Source: CAZLQF01 sp964561545
Lineage (GTDB): Bacteria > Bacteroidota > Bacteroidia > CAILMK01 > CAYYUA01
Length of the DNA stretch: 64,000 nt
Assembly: GCA_964561545.1 (NCBI GenBank)
Contig: CAZLQF010000001.1
Span: 124,001 to 188,000 of the forward strand
Direction: 5' to 3'
In this document: positions 17,249 through 26,629 of the stretch, piece after piece
How the letters are laid out: each line of letters starts with the position of its first letter
How positions within the stretch are numbered: position 1 is the stretch's first letter
Notes under the pieces: generated by a model
What the model saw: the letters and a program-made list of their open reading frames with translations, nothing else
Databases searched by the model: none
Told to the model about the DNA's origin: nothing
Position numbers and translations under genes: made by a program

Positions 17249-19882
17249 ATGAAGGTTGCATCGATCAGGCAAAAATTCTTTGATTTTTTCCGTAAAAGGG
17301 GGCATAAAATTGTTTCTTCTGCTCCCATCGTGGTAAAGGACGATCCCACCTTAATGTTCACCAATGCCGGGATGAACCAATTCAAGGATGTTTTTCTGGG
17401 CAATGAAACCCCCGTGGCTAAAAGAGTAGCAGATACTCAAAAATGCCTCCGGGTATCAGGTAAGCACAACGACCTGGAGCAGGTAGGCCATGATACTTAC
17501 CATCATACCATGTTCGAAATGCTTGGCAACTGGTCATTTGGCGATTATTTTAAGCAAGAGGCCATAGAATGGGCATGGGAATTGCTGACCCAGGAATTTG
17601 GCTTGCAAGAAGACCGCCTATACGTAACCATATTTGAAGGAGACAGCTCGGATAACTTAAATGAGGATACAGAAGCTTACCAATACTGGGCCAACATTGT
17701 ACCTAAAGATCGGATCTTAAAATATGGCAAAGATGAGAACTTTTGGGAAATGGGTGATACAGGGCCCTGCGGGCCTTGCTCAGAAATCCATATGGACATA
17801 AGGCCTGACGAAGACCGCAAGCAGAAGCCGGGTGCGGAATTGGTCAATGAGGACCACCCGGAAGTTATCGAAATTTGGAACCTGGTTTTCATTGAATTCA
17901 ACCGCTATGCAGATGGCAACCTGGAGGCGCTACCCGATAAACATGTGGATACCGGCATGGGGCTTGAACGCTTAACAGCCATCATGCAAGACAAGCCCTC
18001 CAACTACGATACGGATGTTTTTCAACCTTTGATCCGATTCCTGGAGGGAACATTCAAGGTTAAGTATCATGAAAATGTAAAAACAGACATTGCACTTGCC
18101 GTAATAGCAGACCACGCAAGAGCGATCTCCTTCACCATTGCTGATGGCCAATTGCCCTCTAATACTGGAGCCGGCTATGTCATCAGGCGAATTTTGAGGC
18201 GAGGCATTCGCTATGGCTATCAGTACCTCGGTGCTAAGGAGCCTTTTATTTACCAATTGATCGAAGTCTTAGCAGATCAATTCAATGAGGTATTCCCCGA
18301 AATACAAGAACAAAAAGATTTTGTAGGAAAGGTTATCAAGGAAGAAGAACAGACGTTCCTCAAAACGCTTGATACAGGAACCAAGCTATTTAATAAAAAA
18401 CTAAAAACACTGGAGGGTCAAACCTTACCCGGCAAATTTGCTTTTGAGCTCTATGATACCTATGGTTTTCCAATTGATCTTACACGCCTAATGGCAGAGG
18501 AGGAAGGTTTAGAGGTTGATGAAAAAGAATTCACCCAGGAATTACAAAAGCAAAAGGAACGCTCCAAACAAGCAGCTGCCACTGAAGCTTCTGATTGGCA
18601 TATCATCGATGCTGAAACCCAATCCAGGTTTATTGGTTATGATAAAACCACAGCGAAAGTCCATATTACCCGTTACCGGGAAGTAAAGACCAAGAAAAAA
18701 AACCAATACCACCTGGTGTTTCACCAAACGCCTTTTTATGCAGAAAGCGGGGGCCAAGTAGGAGATACCGGGTACATCTGGAATGAGAATGAAAAGATCC
18801 GAATTTTAGATACCTTTAAGGAAAACAAGCTGATCATTCATTTGGCTGAAAAACTTCCGCAAAACCTGGAGGCTTCTTTCCAAGCCCAAATTGATGAGAA
18901 TAAGCGTGTCCTTACAACCAACAATCATACAGCAACCCATCTGATGCATGCTGCCTTGAAAGAGGTTTTAGGCAACCATGTGGACCAAAAAGGTTCGTTA
19001 GTGAATGAAAACCACTTGCGGTTTGACTTTGCCCATTTTGCCAAAGTCTCCAATGAAGAACTTCATAAGATCGAAAGCATCGTCAACCGTAAAATCCGGG
19101 AAAACATACCCCGAAAAGAAGAACGGCAGGTTCCTCTGCAAGAAGCTATTAATAAAGGCGCCACGGCATTATTTGGCGAAAAATATGATGACTACGTACG
19201 CGTGATCACTTTTGACGACCATTTCTCCATAGAACTCTGTGGCGGGACGCACGTAAATGCCACGGGTCAGATCGGCTTTTTCAAGATCACCTCGGAATCG
19301 GCTGTTGCAGCTGGCATAAGACGGATAGAGGCCATCACAGGCCCGCAAGCGGAAGAACATGTCCAAGAAAGATTAAGCACATTGGATCAGGCCAAACAGC
19401 TATTGAAAAACCCCAAAAATTTACCCAATGCCATTGAAAACCTGCAGTCCGAAAACCAGGAGTTAAAGAAAGAAATTGAGCAATACCAAAAAGAAAAAAT
19501 CAAAAATCTGAGGAAAGAACTGGCCCATGACATTGAATCTATTGATGGTAACGTAAGTTTATTAGCAGCAGAAGTAGACCTTGACTCACCCAATACCGGA
19601 AAGGATTTGGCATTTGAATTGAAAAACAATTTACCTGAAACCATTATTTTATTAGGGGCCGGATTTGGCCGAAAAGCCAATTTATGGCTTGTAATTCCGG
19701 ATCATATAACCCAAGATCAACAGCTAAACGCTGGAGCCTTGATCAAGGAAATTGCCGAACCCATTCAAGGGGGTGGCGGTGGCCAGCCATTCTTTGCAAC
19801 GGCTGGTGGCAAGTCGCCTGAAAAGATTAAAGATGCTGTAGAGAAGGGCAAACATTTGATTAAACAAGCAGTTGGAAGATAG
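17249..19882 (+). CDS. alaS: Alanyl-tRNA synthetase
   Basis: An 877-residue class II synthetase that charges tRNA-Ala. The N-terminal catalytic domain begins SIRQKFFDFFRKRGH and contains DPTLMFTNAGMNQFKD and GDTGPCGPCSEIH. The editing domain follows, with HTATH near residue 560 and the partner CGGTH near 663; these bind the zinc needed to clear mischarged Ser and Gly. The C-Ala domain ends with GGGGGQPFFATAGG. I choose ATG 17249 (MKVASIRQKFFDFF) because it matches family N-termini. An ATG at 17234 and a TTG at 17222 are in frame upstream but lie on or next to the likely promoter box. Single-gene unit ahead of gatB. Confidence 0.95.
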   Translation: MKVASIRQKFFDFFRKRGHKIVSSAPIVVKDDPTLMFTNAGMNQFKDVFLGNETPVAKRVADTQKCLRVSGKHNDLEQVGHDTYHHTMFEMLGNWSFGDYFKQEAIEWAWELLTQEFGLQEDRLYVTIFEGDSSDNLNEDTEAYQYWANIVPKDRILKYGKDENFWEMGDTGPCGPCSEIHMDIRPDEDRKQKPGAELVNEDHPEVIEIWNLVFIEFNRYADGNLEALPDKHVDTGMGLERLTAIMQDKPSNYDTDVFQPLIRFLEGTFKVKYHENVKTDIALAVIADHARAISFTIADGQLPSNTGAGYVIRRILRRGIRYGYQYLGAKEPFIYQLIEVLADQFNEVFPEIQEQKDFVGKVIKEEEQTFLKTLDTGTKLFNKKLKTLEGQTLPGKFAFELYDTYGFPIDLTRLMAEEEGLEVDEKEFTQELQKQKERSKQAAATEASDWHIIDAETQSRFIGYDKTTAKVHITRYREVKTKKKNQYHLVFHQTPFYAESGGQVGDTGYIWNENEKIRILDTFKENKLIIHLAEKLPQNLEASFQAQIDENKRVLTTNNHTATHLMHAALKEVLGNHVDQKGSLVNENHLRFDFAHFAKVSNEELHKIESIVNRKIRENIPRKEERQVPLQEAINKGATALFGEKYDDYVRVITFDDHFSIELCGGTHVNATGQIGFFKITSESAVAAGIRRIEAITGPQAEEHVQERLSTLDQAKQLLKNPKNLPNAIENLQSENQELKKEIEQYQKEKIKNLRKELAHDIESIDGNVSLLAAEVDLDSPNTGKDLAFELKNNLPETIILLGAGFGRKANLWLVIPDHITQDQQLNAGALIKEIAEPIQGGGGGQPFFATAGGKSPEKIKDAVEKGKHLIKQAVGR

Positions 19883-20046
19883 CGCCAAGAATCAATAGGC
19901 AATCCAATAGATTTAAAACGCTTATAATGTTATTAACCTGAATGCTCATTAAATGGAACTATAAAGGTTTTGAGGACCATTGCTTTGAAGAATTGAAGAT
20001 AATAGCGTAATATAAGTTGTTAAAGTAGAGCATTTAAACTGAAATT

Positions 20047-21510
20047 ATGACGACATCATATCAAAACTACAAACCCATAATAGGATTGGAAGTGCATGCG
20101 CAGTTGCTTACCAATAGCAAAGAATTTTCCGCGGATCCCTATGAATATGGAAGTGAACCTAATACCCAAGTAAGTCCCATATCTTTGGGCCATCCGGGTA
20201 CTTTGCCAGTACCCAACATTGGAGCATTGAATTATGCACTTAAAATGGGATTGGCCACCCATTCTGATATCAATCATAAAACCCATTTTGCCCGAAAAAA
20301 CTATTTTTATCCTGATCTGCCCAAAGGATACCAAATAACCCAATACACCACTCCCTTATGTACCGATGGACACTTAGTGATTAAAGATGCATATGGTAAT
20401 GAAAAGCAAGTGGGTATAGAAAAGATCATCCTGGAAGAAGACTCCGGGAAAAGCATTCACGAACTCGATCCTTTTTACAGCTTGGTGGACATTAACCGCG
20501 CAGGTGTTCCATTGATCGAGACCGTGAGTAAGCCTGAACTTTACCATCCCATTGAAGCTTACAACTACGTAATGGAAATGCGTAAGATTGTAAGGTACTT
20601 AGGCATTTGTGACGGTAATATGGAAGAAGGCAGCCTGCGCTGTGATGTTAATGTTTCAGTAATGGCAAAGGATGGTACCGATTTTGGCACCAAAGTTGAA
20701 ATCAAAAACCTGAACTCCTTCCGAAACGTATATAGAGCCATTGAATATGAGATTAACCGGCAGATAGAAACTTTAGAAGCCGGGCAAAGCATTGTCCATT
20801 CAACCCTTGGGTTTGATCCTGTAGAGGGTAAAACCTTCGAAATGCGAACCAAGGAAATGGCGGATGATTACCGCTATTTCCCGGAACCGGACATTCCTCC
20901 TTTTCAATTAACAGATGAATACCTCAATGAATTAAAAGTTCAACTTCCCGAGTTACCCAATGAACGGGAGAAGAAGTTCATCAATCAATTTGGGCTCAAA
21001 GCTGAGGATGCCAATCTTTTAGCATCTGAACGGGATTTCGCTGACTTCTTTGAAGCCATTATGACCCATACTTCAAATATAAATGCCGCCAAAAATTGGA
21101 TGATCGGTCCTGTCCGCTCCTACTTAAATGACAATGCTGTTCATATGAACGATTTACCTTTAAGTCCCGAAAGCATTGCCCACATTATTCAACTTATTGA
21201 TGATGGTAAGCTTAATTTTTCAGTGGCCTCCAACAAGCTTTATCCCCAAATGCTTAAGCAACCGGAAAAGGATGCTGAAGTAATGGCCAATGAATTGAAC
21301 CTAATCCAGGTAGGTGATGATGATTTTATTTACGAATTGGTTGGAGAAGTAATTAAAGCCAATCCTGAAAAAGTAGAAGAATACAAAAACGGGAAAAAAG
21401 GTTTAATAGGCATGTTCATGGGAGAGGTCATGAAAAAGAGCCAGGGTAAGGCTGACCCTAAAAAAGCCAATCAAATAATGCAAGAAGAACTTGAAAAAGT
21501 AACCTTATGA
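20047..21510 (+). CDS. gatB: Asp-tRNA(Asn)/Glu-tRNA(Gln) amidotransferase subunit B
   Basis: The 487-residue protein begins with the GatB signature YKPIIGLEVHAQLLT. It has GHPGTLPVPN, HFARKNYFYPDLPKGYQITQ and EEDSGKSIH in the kinase-like cradle domain, and the C-terminal YqeY-like helical tail (GLIGMFMGEVMKKSQGKADP). With GatA and GatC it converts Glu-tRNA(Gln) to Gln-tRNA(Gln). GatA and GatC are not in the window, which is common in this phylum. The stop overlaps the start of the thioredoxin lipoprotein gene by four bases (ATGA), implying translational coupling. Confidence 0.96.
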   Translation: MTTSYQNYKPIIGLEVHAQLLTNSKEFSADPYEYGSEPNTQVSPISLGHPGTLPVPNIGALNYALKMGLATHSDINHKTHFARKNYFYPDLPKGYQITQYTTPLCTDGHLVIKDAYGNEKQVGIEKIILEEDSGKSIHELDPFYSLVDINRAGVPLIETVSKPELYHPIEAYNYVMEMRKIVRYLGICDGNMEEGSLRCDVNVSVMAKDGTDFGTKVEIKNLNSFRNVYRAIEYEINRQIETLEAGQSIVHSTLGFDPVEGKTFEMRTKEMADDYRYFPEPDIPPFQLTDEYLNELKVQLPELPNEREKKFINQFGLKAEDANLLASERDFADFFEAIMTHTSNINAAKNWMIGPVRSYLNDNAVHMNDLPLSPESIAHIIQLIDDGKLNFSVASNKLYPQMLKQPEKDAEVMANELNLIQVGDDDFIYELVGEVIKANPEKVEEYKNGKKGLIGMFMGEVMKKSQGKADPKKANQIMQEELEKVTL

Positions 21511-22793
21511 GAATAATACCAGCAATCTTATTTAGCGTGATCCTTGCATCCTGCAATGGTCAAAGTGGCGGCAATAGTTCCAGTGATGAAACCAACAATC
21601 GGGATCAAGCCCAAGAGCAAAAAGATGCTCAGCAAGTGTCCTCCAACGATGCTGTAAAAGGATCTCAAGAGGGATCAAATTCCCAACAACCTATTAAATC
21701 CAATAACCAAAAGCAAAAAAACAATACCACTCCTGCTGGCTCCAAATCCTCATCCCAAAGCGGAGAATTTACCATTAAAGGCCAAGTCAGTGATCCCAAT
21801 ACGGAAGTAATGTTGGATAAGATGGGCATTGGAAATTCCAGTTTATTGGAATCCACTGTATCGGATGATAATGGGAATTTCGAATTCAATGGTACCATTG
21901 ATGTACCAGGTTTGTACCGTGTTCGAACACCAAATAATGGTGCCCAGATTGTACTTACCAAGGGTACAACTCAAATCAAACCTGATCCGAACGGTCAGGG
22001 TTTAAAAGTGATAGGCTCTGAAGATACGGAGTATTTACAGGAATTTTATATTACCATGAAAAAGTACAACAGGAAGATCAAGCAATTCCGAAAGCGTAAA
22101 GAAAATGCTGAAAGTAATAAGCGTAAGCGGGAAATACTTGATTCCATGAAAAAGCTTTTCCCCAAAATTCAAAAACGAAAAACCAAAGCCCTTAAGGATC
22201 ATGTAGAAAAAGTAGATGAATCGATTGTGGGGGTTTTAACCGCTTTGTACATCAATGCAAAAAACAATACACAATACCTGGAAAAGGTGGCCAACAAATA
22301 CAAAAACTTGTACCCTAAATCAAAATTCGTACAGGAGCTCAATAAAAAAATTAAAAAGGTAAAAGCCCAAAAACCTATTGGTACGGATGAAGAAGCCCCC
22401 GAGATCAGTATGAATAACCCGAATGGGAAAAAAATTAGTTTATCCAATTACAAAGGCAAATATGTTTTAATCGACTTTTGGGCATCTTGGTGCAAACCTT
22501 GTAGAAATGCCAATCCACACATGGTGAAAATGTATAATAAATTCAAGGATAAGAATTTTGAAATCTTAGGGGTCTCCCTTGATAAGAAGAAATCAAAATG
22601 GGTGCAGGCCATTCAAAATGATGGTCTAAAATGGCCTCAGGTATCAGATCTGAAGGGTTGGAACTCAAGAGCAGCTCAAAAATACAACGTAAAATCCATT
22701 CCAGCGACCTTTTTGGTCAACCCCAAAGGAGAAATCATTGCTACGAATCTTAGAGGTCAAACATTGGAAAATAAACTTGAGCAGGTTCTTTAG
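21507..22793 (+). CDS. TlpA/ResA-like thioredoxin-fold lipoprotein with DUF4369-like N-domain
   Basis: A 428-residue envelope protein with a lipoprotein signal peptide and lipobox Cys16 (SVILASC). A Ser/Gln/Asn-rich linker of about 65 residues follows, then a DUF4369-like beta domain (TIKGQVSDPNTEVMLDKMG) and a Lys-rich helical segment. The C-terminal AhpC-TSA/TlpA thioredoxin domain has WCKPC (Cys329, Cys332), a cis-Pro loop (SIPATFLVNPKG) and FKDKNFEILGVSLD. Such proteins are membrane-tethered disulphide reductases in the periplasm. Its start overlaps gatB by four bases, so it is read from the same message although the functions seem unrelated. Partner unknown. Confidence 0.88.
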   Translation: MRIIPAILFSVILASCNGQSGGNSSSDETNNRDQAQEQKDAQQVSSNDAVKGSQEGSNSQQPIKSNNQKQKNNTTPAGSKSSSQSGEFTIKGQVSDPNTEVMLDKMGIGNSSLLESTVSDDNGNFEFNGTIDVPGLYRVRTPNNGAQIVLTKGTTQIKPDPNGQGLKVIGSEDTEYLQEFYITMKKYNRKIKQFRKRKENAESNKRKREILDSMKKLFPKIQKRKTKALKDHVEKVDESIVGVLTALYINAKNNTQYLEKVANKYKNLYPKSKFVQELNKKIKKVKAQKPIGTDEEAPEISMNNPNGKKISLSNYKGKYVLIDFWASWCKPCRNANPHMVKMYNKFKDKNFEILGVSLDKKKSKWVQAIQNDGLKWPQVSDLKGWNSRAAQKYNVKSIPATFLVNPKGEIIATNLRGQTLENKLEQVL

Positions 22794-23493
22794 AGTACCT
22801 TATTCTATAGATTTATTTACAACTACATGCTGATAGACAAGTTAAAAAAGTACCCAGGAGTGGTTGAATTAAAATTTCAAAAATGCTTTTCAGATCTTAA
22901 ACGAACCTGGCTCCCTGATAACAAGCATTTAAATATTGTTTTGTCAGATTATATTAGCTAAGGCCATGCAATTGTTACCAATATCATTTTAAAAGCAGTA
23001 AATGGTTTTAACAAGTAGCAAGGGATTTAATTCAAGATAGTGGCTTTGATGTTTTTTTCGTTACCAAACAATTTGGAGGCTTTAAAGGAAGGCATTCTGG
23101 AAAGCAGATCACAGAAATTTCCCTGGATCAAGCAATAATCACCCTTAAGTTTTACAAGACGGAATAAACTGTAAAATCATGTTAATAGATAAAAACTTGC
23201 TTGAGCTGCGACAGGGAAAAAGCCGGGGGCGTCTCAAAAGCTTTATAAAGCTTAAAAGCTGGCAGGATGTTTTTTAATGTTTACTATGCTAAATACCAGG
23301 ATTTCATCTAATTCATTTAGCTTTTAAAGCATGAACTCAATGCCGTAGATGGCGCTTTTGTTCCCATATAAAGATAGGTCATTTGTTATTGACGACCCAT
23401 TTTTTATTAAGCGCTTGACCCTCCAAAACTAAGATAGCAAGAGATCAAAAGTTCTGAATTTGATACAATGATATTGAATTCGTCAACCCATCT
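22794..23493. other. 700-bp gap with short unrecognised reading frames, probably decayed coding DNA
   Basis: Three short plus-strand frames lie in succession, each in a different frame: 22827-22961 (44 codons, starting MLIDKLKKYPG), 23012-23167 (51 codons without a start, containing FFVTKQFGGFKGRHSGK) and 23179-23277 (32 codons, starting MLIDKNLLELRQG). The change of frame suggests remnants of one or two frameshifted genes. A perfect 16-bp palindrome lies at 23238-23253. I recognise no family. Confidence 0.4.
23238..23253. repeat. Perfect 16-bp palindrome
   Basis: AAGCTTTATAAAGCTT is its own reverse complement. It lies in the decayed region between the thioredoxin lipoprotein gene and cfa. 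It could be a regulator site or chance in AT-rich DNA. Confidence 0.5.
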
Positions 23494-24630
23494 TCACCTT
23501 ACAGGCTCATACCCTCCCGCTAATCCTTCTTTGGACAAAACCAATTGCCAAAGTTGATTTTTGCGGGCCCGGAAAGATCCGGCACAACAAAGCAAATAAT
23601 ACCGCCACATACGAAAAAACGTGTTGCCGTAATGTTCTTTAAATTGATCCCAATTGTTGATGAAATTTTGGTACCAAGCCAGTAAGGTATGGTCATAGTA
23701 TACGCCAAAGTTGTGCAGGTCTTCTAATACAAACAAACCTTCCATAGCTTCACCAATTTGCTTGAAGCTTGGAATAAGAGAATGGGGGAAAATATACTTC
23801 GTCAACCATTCATCATTCGAGGTGACAGATGCATTACCCCCAATAGTGTGAAGCAGAAAAATACCATCGTCTTTTAAGCATCGATGGGCCACTTCAAAAA
23901 AAGACCTGTAATTCTTATACCCTACATGTTCAAACATGCCCAAAGATACAATGCGGTCAAAGCTTTCATTCAAATTACGATAATCCTGATATTTGAAAGT
24001 TACTGGTAAATCCTTACAATCCTCCCTTGCGTATTTGATTTGTTCTTCAGAAACGTTAATGCCTGTAGCATGGACCCCGTAATTTTGCGCTGCATACTTA
24101 ACAAAACTGCCCCAACCACAACCAATGTCTAAAACTTGCATGCCGGGTTCAAGTTTAAGCTTGCGGCATGTAAGGTCCAGTTTTGCCTCTTGGGCTTCAT
24201 CCAGGTCCCTGGCCCCTTTCCAATAACCACAAGTATAGGTCATGCGTTGATCCAGCATGGTTTCAAAAAAATCATTCCCAATATCGTAATGATGCGTTGC
24301 ATTTTTAGAGGCCCCATTGAGCGATTGAGGATTTAAAAACCGGGCTTTTAGCACCGTTAAGATCGTATTCCAATTCCTGGGTTCGTAATTTTCAAGATGC
24401 GCTCTTAGAAGCTTGTAAAAAAAAGTATCCAAAGCCTTACAATCCCACCAGCCTTCCATATAGGCTTCACCAAGGCCAAGCGATCCTTCTGCCAAGACCC
24501 TTTTGTAAAACTTATCATTGTGAACGACCGGATCGGATGCTTCGCTTCCGTTAACGATAATACCCGCCATTTCAAACAAACCATCTACAATAGATTGGTA
24601 GGAAGAGCTATGAGCTACAGAACCTGCCAT
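23494..24630 (-). CDS. cfa: Cyclopropane-fatty-acyl-phospholipid synthase family methyltransferase
   Basis: The 378-residue protein has the CFA synthase layout. An N-terminal lipid-binding helical region (GLGEAYMEGWWDCKALDTFF) is followed by HHYDIGNDFF (113-122) and MTYTCGYW (130-137). SAM motif I is VLDIGCGWG (166-174), and the C-terminal part has FDRIVSLGMFEHVGYKN. The enzyme adds a SAM-derived methylene bridge across double bonds of membrane phospholipid acyl chains. It is somewhat short of E. coli Cfa and close to the mycolic-acid methyltransferase-like subgroup, so a related lipid methylation is possible. Monocistronic by spacing (150 bases from glyS). Confidence 0.9.
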   Translation of the reverse strand: MAGSVAHSSSYQSIVDGLFEMAGIIVNGSEASDPVVHNDKFYKRVLAEGSLGLGEAYMEGWWDCKALDTFFYKLLRAHLENYEPRNWNTILTVLKARFLNPQSLNGASKNATHHYDIGNDFFETMLDQRMTYTCGYWKGARDLDEAQEAKLDLTCRKLKLEPGMQVLDIGCGWGSFVKYAAQNYGVHATGINVSEEQIKYAREDCKDLPVTFKYQDYRNLNESFDRIVSLGMFEHVGYKNYRSFFEVAHRCLKDDGIFLLHTIGGNASVTSNDEWLTKYIFPHSLIPSFKQIGEAMEGLFVLEDLHNFGVYYDHTLLAWYQNFINNWDQFKEHYGNTFFRMWRYYLLCCAGSFRARKNQLWQLVLSKEGLAGGYEPVR

Positions 24631-24780
24631 AATAAACTAATGCTTTTATTACTATAGTGAATTTACAAAATAAACGGCAGTACTTAGTAATTAAATTTTT
24701 TCTTAATTCAAATACAGTTTTGTGCAGCCCGGATTTGATTTCAAGCAGGCTTTTTTTTATTAAAATGCTAAGCTTGCTCA

Positions 24781-26346
24781 CTAAGCTTGTTGGGGATTGG
24801 CCGCTTCTAATTGCTTTAAAAGCGCTTCCACACTCACCTTGTCTTTCATTTCAGCCAATAATTCCTCAACTTTTACGCGTTGCTGCTGCATAGAATCACG
24901 AAACCGAACCGTGACGGTATCATCTTCGAGGGTTTGATGATCAACCGTTATACAATAAGGGGTTCCAATGGCATCCTGCCTCCGGTACCTGCGACCAATG
25001 GCATCCTTTTCATCGTATTGACAGGGGAAGTGAAATTTCAGGTCATGGAAAATTTTGCGGGCTACTTCGGGAAGCCCATCCTTCTTAACGAGCGGTAAAA
25101 TGGCGATTTTAACAGGGGCTAATGCTGGCGGTAACTTTAACACGGTTCTTGAAGTATCATTGCCCAAATCCTCTTCCTCATAAGCATGGCATACAATCGC
25201 CAAAAACATGCGGTCTAAGCCAATGGCAGTTTCTACTACATAAGGTACATAACCCTGTTCTTCTTCTGGGTCATAGTATTGGAGCCTTTTGCCAGAGTAC
25301 TCCTGATGGCGGCTAAGGTCAAAATCGGTACGCGAATGAATGCCTTCAATTTCCTTAACCCCAAAAGGAAATCCATATTCTATATCTACAGCAGCCTTGG
25401 CATAGTGCGCTGGATTCAAGTGATCATGGAATTGCAGTTCCTCATCTGTAAAACCCAAAGCTTGGTACCAATCCATTCGCTTTTGCTTCCAGGTTTCATA
25501 CCAGGTTTCTTCTTGGCCTGGTTTCACAAAATACTGCATTTCCATTTGCTCAAATTCCCGCGTTCGGAAAATGAATTGTCGGGCTACGATTTCATTCCTA
25601 AAGCTTTTACCTATTTGCGCAATGCCGAATGGCAGCTTTTGCCGGGTAGTCTTTAAGACGTTGTCAAAATTGACGTAAATGCCTTGCGCTGTTTCAGGCC
25701 TAAGGTAAAGTTTTGATGTTTCATCAGCCACCGAACCTACTTCAGTCGAGAACATGAGGTTAAATTGACGCACATCGGTCCAATCCTTAGAACCAGAAAC
25801 CGGATCGGCTATGTCAAGGTCGATGATGATCTGCTTTAATTCTGCCAGGTCGTTGTTATCAATGGCCACTTTGAGCCTGTTTTCTATTTCATCCCTTTGC
25901 TCCAGGTATTTTTGAACACGAGGATTGGTTTGTTTGAAGTGATCCTCATCAAATTCATCCCCAAATTTTTTACGCGCTTTCTCAACTTCCTTTTCGATTT
26001 TCTTGTCGATCTTTTCTATGTGATCTTCAATCAGGTTGTCGGCTCTGTAGCGTTTTTTGGATTCTTTATTATCAATCATTGGGTCATTGAACTGCTCCAG
26101 ATGGCCAGAGGCTTCCCAGGTTCGAGGGTGCATGAAGATAGCCGAGTCAAGGCCAACAATTTCTTCATGCATTTGAACCATTGCTTTCCACCAGTAATCC
26201 TTTATGTTACGCTTAAGTTCAGCACCATATGGACCAAAATCATAAACTGCACTCAGCCCGTCATATATTTCACTGGATTGGAAAACATAACCGTTCTCCT
26301 TGCAATGGGAAATTACTTTTTTCAGCGTGTCCTCTTGTTTTGGCAT
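24781..26346 (-). CDS. glyS: Glycyl-tRNA synthetase, single-chain (alpha2) type
   Basis: The 521-residue class II synthetase is of the archaeal/eukaryotic-like dimeric type (GlyQS), not the alpha2-beta2 type. The N-terminus has GYVFQSSEIYDGLSAVYDFGPYG. Motif 2 is FRNEIVARQFIFRTREFEQMEMQYF, motif 3 lies in YVPYVVETAIGLDRMF, and a C-terminal anticodon-binding domain begins at LAPVKIAILPLVKKDG. It charges tRNA-Gly in the cytoplasm. A Lys/Glu-rich insert of about 60 residues after residue 120 replaces part of the loop seen in relatives. Confidence 0.95.
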   Translation of the reverse strand: MPKQEDTLKKVISHCKENGYVFQSSEIYDGLSAVYDFGPYGAELKRNIKDYWWKAMVQMHEEIVGLDSAIFMHPRTWEASGHLEQFNDPMIDNKESKKRYRADNLIEDHIEKIDKKIEKEVEKARKKFGDEFDEDHFKQTNPRVQKYLEQRDEIENRLKVAIDNNDLAELKQIIIDLDIADPVSGSKDWTDVRQFNLMFSTEVGSVADETSKLYLRPETAQGIYVNFDNVLKTTRQKLPFGIAQIGKSFRNEIVARQFIFRTREFEQMEMQYFVKPGQEETWYETWKQKRMDWYQALGFTDEELQFHDHLNPAHYAKAAVDIEYGFPFGVKEIEGIHSRTDFDLSRHQEYSGKRLQYYDPEEEQGYVPYVVETAIGLDRMFLAIVCHAYEEEDLGNDTSRTVLKLPPALAPVKIAILPLVKKDGLPEVARKIFHDLKFHFPCQYDEKDAIGRRYRRQDAIGTPYCITVDHQTLEDDTVTVRFRDSMQQQRVKVEELLAEMKDKVSVEALLKQLEAANPQQA

Positions 26347-26629
26347 TGAATTAGTATTTAGTGCTGAATACTTAGCTTTGAGAAATATTTATTACTCATA
26401 ACAGTTTAGGGCTTACCCACTTAAAAGAGATTAGTGCGTGCTTTTCCTGCTTAATGATAGGTTAACGAGCAACAGCTTCTAGCCAATCCCCTTTACACCA
26501 TCAATTTTAATTACCATCTATCAACTCTTATAAGAGAGAAACAGCCACAAAAGTACTTTTATACGGTGAACCTTTCAACTTAAAGTTCAAATTTAACAAC
26601 CCTTGTTTTTTATTACATGTAAAAAGCTA

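Noticed and set aside
24700..24780. T-rich run with AGCC...GGCT before the end of glyS as a plus-strand terminator
   Set aside because: The stem is only four bases and no plus-strand gene precedes it.
25279..25656. Plus-strand frame of 125 codons inside glyS
   Set aside because: Antisense to well-conserved motif regions of glycyl-tRNA synthetase.
25897..26349. Plus-strand frame of 150 codons inside glyS
   Set aside because: Phe-rich antisense shadow of the Lys/Glu-rich GlyRS insert.
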